Shown in pieces: positions 62,618-64,000 of a DNA stretch of 64,000 bases; within the stretch, counting starts at the first letter, position 1; each line of letters starts with the position of its first letter. Source of the DNA: Marinobacter sp. F3R11 (GTDB taxonomy: Bacteria; Pseudomonadota; Gammaproteobacteria; Pseudomonadales; Oleiphilaceae). Under the pieces are notes generated by a model, which was not told the DNA's origin, searched no databases, and saw only the letters and a program-made list of their open reading frames with translations. The stretch lies in the NCBI RefSeq assembly GCF_003318275.1, contig NZ_QOCH01000003.1, positions 1 to 64,000 of the forward strand, given 5' to 3'. The translations under genes were made by a program, and so were the position numbers.

Positions 62618-64000
62618 ATGAACAACACATCATCTAAAGCCCAGGACACGATGCCGCAGTCGGAAGTCACACGACTCGGTGGCCTCTTTTCCTGGCAAAG
62701 CATTATCTTCGTTATTCTTTGCGTCACCGGTGTGACCGTCGGCGCAGCCTATATCTTCGGGGCAACCTGGGATAATCAGCCCCTGCTGGAGGGGCAGTAC
62801 TACTGGATATTCATTGGCTGCTTCACAGCTGCTGCATATATTGCCCTCCCTGCCGCCCCGGGCCATAAAAAGGTTCCGATCTACGATATAGTTGCTGCAG
62901 TCATCGCGCTGACAGTCAGCTTTTACTTTTCCGCCCACGCATGGGAAATGGTTCAGACTGGCTGGACACACCACATTCTGGGTACGGTTATAGCGCTGTT
63001 GATGCTCGAACTGGCTCGCCGTAGCGGCGGAATCCCTTTCCTGCTGGTGGTATTGGTGCTGGGCGTCTACCCCTTGGTCGCGGACATGCTTCCTGGTCTG
63101 CTGATGGGAATCCCCTACGATTTCGAGCGCATGATGGCCGCCCACGTCTTCCGCGCAGAAGGCATGATGGGCATAACCACCAAAATCGTTGCAGAGATCA
63201 CTCTGGGCTTCCTGGTCTTTGCCGGCGTGCTACTTGCCACTGGTGCGGGCGCATTCTTCATCGACCTTGCGAATGCCGGGTTTGGCCGCTACCGGGGGGG
63301 GCCCGCAAAAGTCTCTGTCGTCGCCAGCGCCTTCTTCGGCAGCTTGTCCGGATCAGTTTTTTCCAACATTGCAGGCACTGGCTCCATCACCATTCCAGCC
63401 ATGAAAAAGGCAGGCTATCCGCCACACTATGCCGGTGCAATTGAAGCCTGCGCATCCATGGGTGGCGTGGTTATGCCTCCGGTTATGGGCGCCATTGCAT
63501 TCGTCATGGCCATCACCATCGGCGTGGACTATGCAACAATCCTGGTCGCCGCCATCCTTCCCTCTCTGTTGTTCTACTTTGGCCTGTTGCTTCAGGTTGA
63601 TGCCTATGCGGCCCGTACCGGTATGGAGGGAGTACCAAAAAGTCAGTTACCGCCGGCACGTCGGGTGTTGAAACGTGGCTGGCCGTATCTGCTGGTCATG
63701 GTGTTTCTTGTCTGGGGCTTGCTCTACATGCGCTGGGAATACTATGCGCCGTGGTATGCCAGTATATTGATGATTGCCCTGTCGTTTCTTCAGCGTGATA
63801 CCTGGATGACGCCGAAAAAGACATACGAGACAGCTCGGCAAATCGGAATCCTGGTCACGCAGACAGCGGCCATCATCCTGCCTATTGCCTTCGTGGTTAG
63901 CGCGCTGACAATCACCGGTGTCACCGGCTCGCTCACTTCGGGTCTCGTGGCCATGGGAGGCGGCAACATCTATATGGTCCTCCTGTTCGGAGTACTGGCC
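62618..64000 (+). CDS. TRAP transporter fused 4TM/12TM permease, partial at right edge
   Basis: The reading frame is open from ATG 62618 to the window end (461 codons), so the C-terminus is missing. The N-terminal ~25 residues are cytoplasmic, and DctQ-like helices fill about 30-160. The DctM-like part starts near residue 180, with GFGRYRGGPAKVSVVASAFFGSLSGSVFSNIAGTGSITIPAMKK and ACASMGGVVMPPVMGAIAFVMA, which are diagnostic of fused TRAP permeases paired with TAXI proteins. It is co-transcribed with the binding protein. No frameshift is seen in the visible part. Confidence 0.93.
   Translation, partial: MNNTSSKAQDTMPQSEVTRLGGLFSWQSIIFVILCVTGVTVGAAYIFGATWDNQPLLEGQYYWIFIGCFTAAAYIALPAAPGHKKVPIYDIVAAVIALTVSFYFSAHAWEMVQTGWTHHILGTVIALLMLELARRSGGIPFLLVVLVLGVYPLVADMLPGLLMGIPYDFERMMAAHVFRAEGMMGITTKIVAEITLGFLVFAGVLLATGAGAFFIDLANAGFGRYRGGPAKVSVVASAFFGSLSGSVFSNIAGTGSITIPAMKKAGYPPHYAGAIEACASMGGVVMPPVMGAIAFVMAITIGVDYATILVAAILPSLLFYFGLLLQVDAYAARTGMEGVPKSQLPPARRVLKRGWPYLLVMVFLVWGLLYMRWEYYAPWYASILMIALSFLQRDTWMTPKKTYETARQIGILVTQTAAIILPIAFVVSALTITGVTGSLTSGLVAMGGGNIYMVLLFGVLA

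Overview
This window looks like chromosome from a marine gammaproteobacterium, probably Marinobacter-like. That is inferred from mid-50s GC, dense operons and gene content; no rRNA or other taxonomic marker is present. I see no tRNA, IS element, prophage or CRISPR. The window cuts a response regulator gene at its left edge and a TRAP permease gene at its right edge.

Region 1 (1-18127) is about cyano- and guanidino-nitrogen. A minus-strand operon runs LysR regulator, NitT/TauT-type ABC importer, cobalt-type nitrile hydratase (beta, alpha, activator), an isochorismatase-fold amidohydrolase, and a response regulator. Divergent from it lies a guanidine operon: two DUF1989 carboxyguanidine-deiminase-type proteins, a biotin-dependent guanidine/urea carboxylase and a binding protein. 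Next come a TetR regulator, a type III glutamine synthetase and a MetX-like hydrolase, then the matching ABC permease and ATPase. Both guanidine units carry a guanidine-I (ykkC) riboswitch, each preceded by a good sigma-54 (-24/-12) promoter match. This suggests dual control by nitrogen limitation and by guanidine. Read together, the enzymes could form a route cyanoguanidine -> guanylurea -> guanidine -> carboxyguanidine -> allophanate. No allophanate hydrolase lies in the window.

Region 2 (18175-28751) holds a GAK-type (ATP-grasp and kinase) system of unknown function: a CofD-like protein, a helical-domain/APH kinase fusion, an ATP-grasp enzyme, an HprK-related kinase, a histidine phosphatase, a PPP-like metallophosphoesterase and a small amphi-Trp protein. 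Convergent to it is a three-gene unit: a membrane-anchored class III aminotransferase, a phosphatidylserine decarboxylase and a polytopic membrane protein. This unit may modify lipids.

Region 3 (28908-41664) appears to be a dicarboxylate (adipate-like) catabolic locus. It has an IclR regulator, catI-catJ-pcaF, a TctCBA uptake system, a second IclR regulator, a fused enoyl-CoA hydratase/3-hydroxyacyl-CoA dehydrogenase, a CaiB-type CoA-transferase and an acyl-CoA dehydrogenase. Near-identical 15-bp operators of the form GTTCG-N5-CGAAC precede catI and tctC.

Region 4 (42055-47486) has a PotD-like periplasmic protein in operon with a membrane GGDEF-EAL protein, which resembles the NspS/MbaA polyamine-sensing pair. 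A lipoprotein phosphoesterase is divergent to it.

Region 5 (47483-60317) is a second acyl-CoA locus: a PA1024-type flavin quinone reductase, a DmdC-like acyl-CoA dehydrogenase, a thiolase, a second hydratase/dehydrogenase fusion, a third IclR regulator, an unidentified transporter-like protein, glutaryl-CoA dehydrogenase and a PimC/PimD-like acyl-CoA dehydrogenase pair. It fits C5/C7 dicarboxylates. A shared 17-bp motif occurs upstream of the fusion gene and of gcdH.

Region 6 (60428-64000) has a class II aldolase-family protein, then a TAXI-type TRAP binding protein and its fused permease, which runs off the window.
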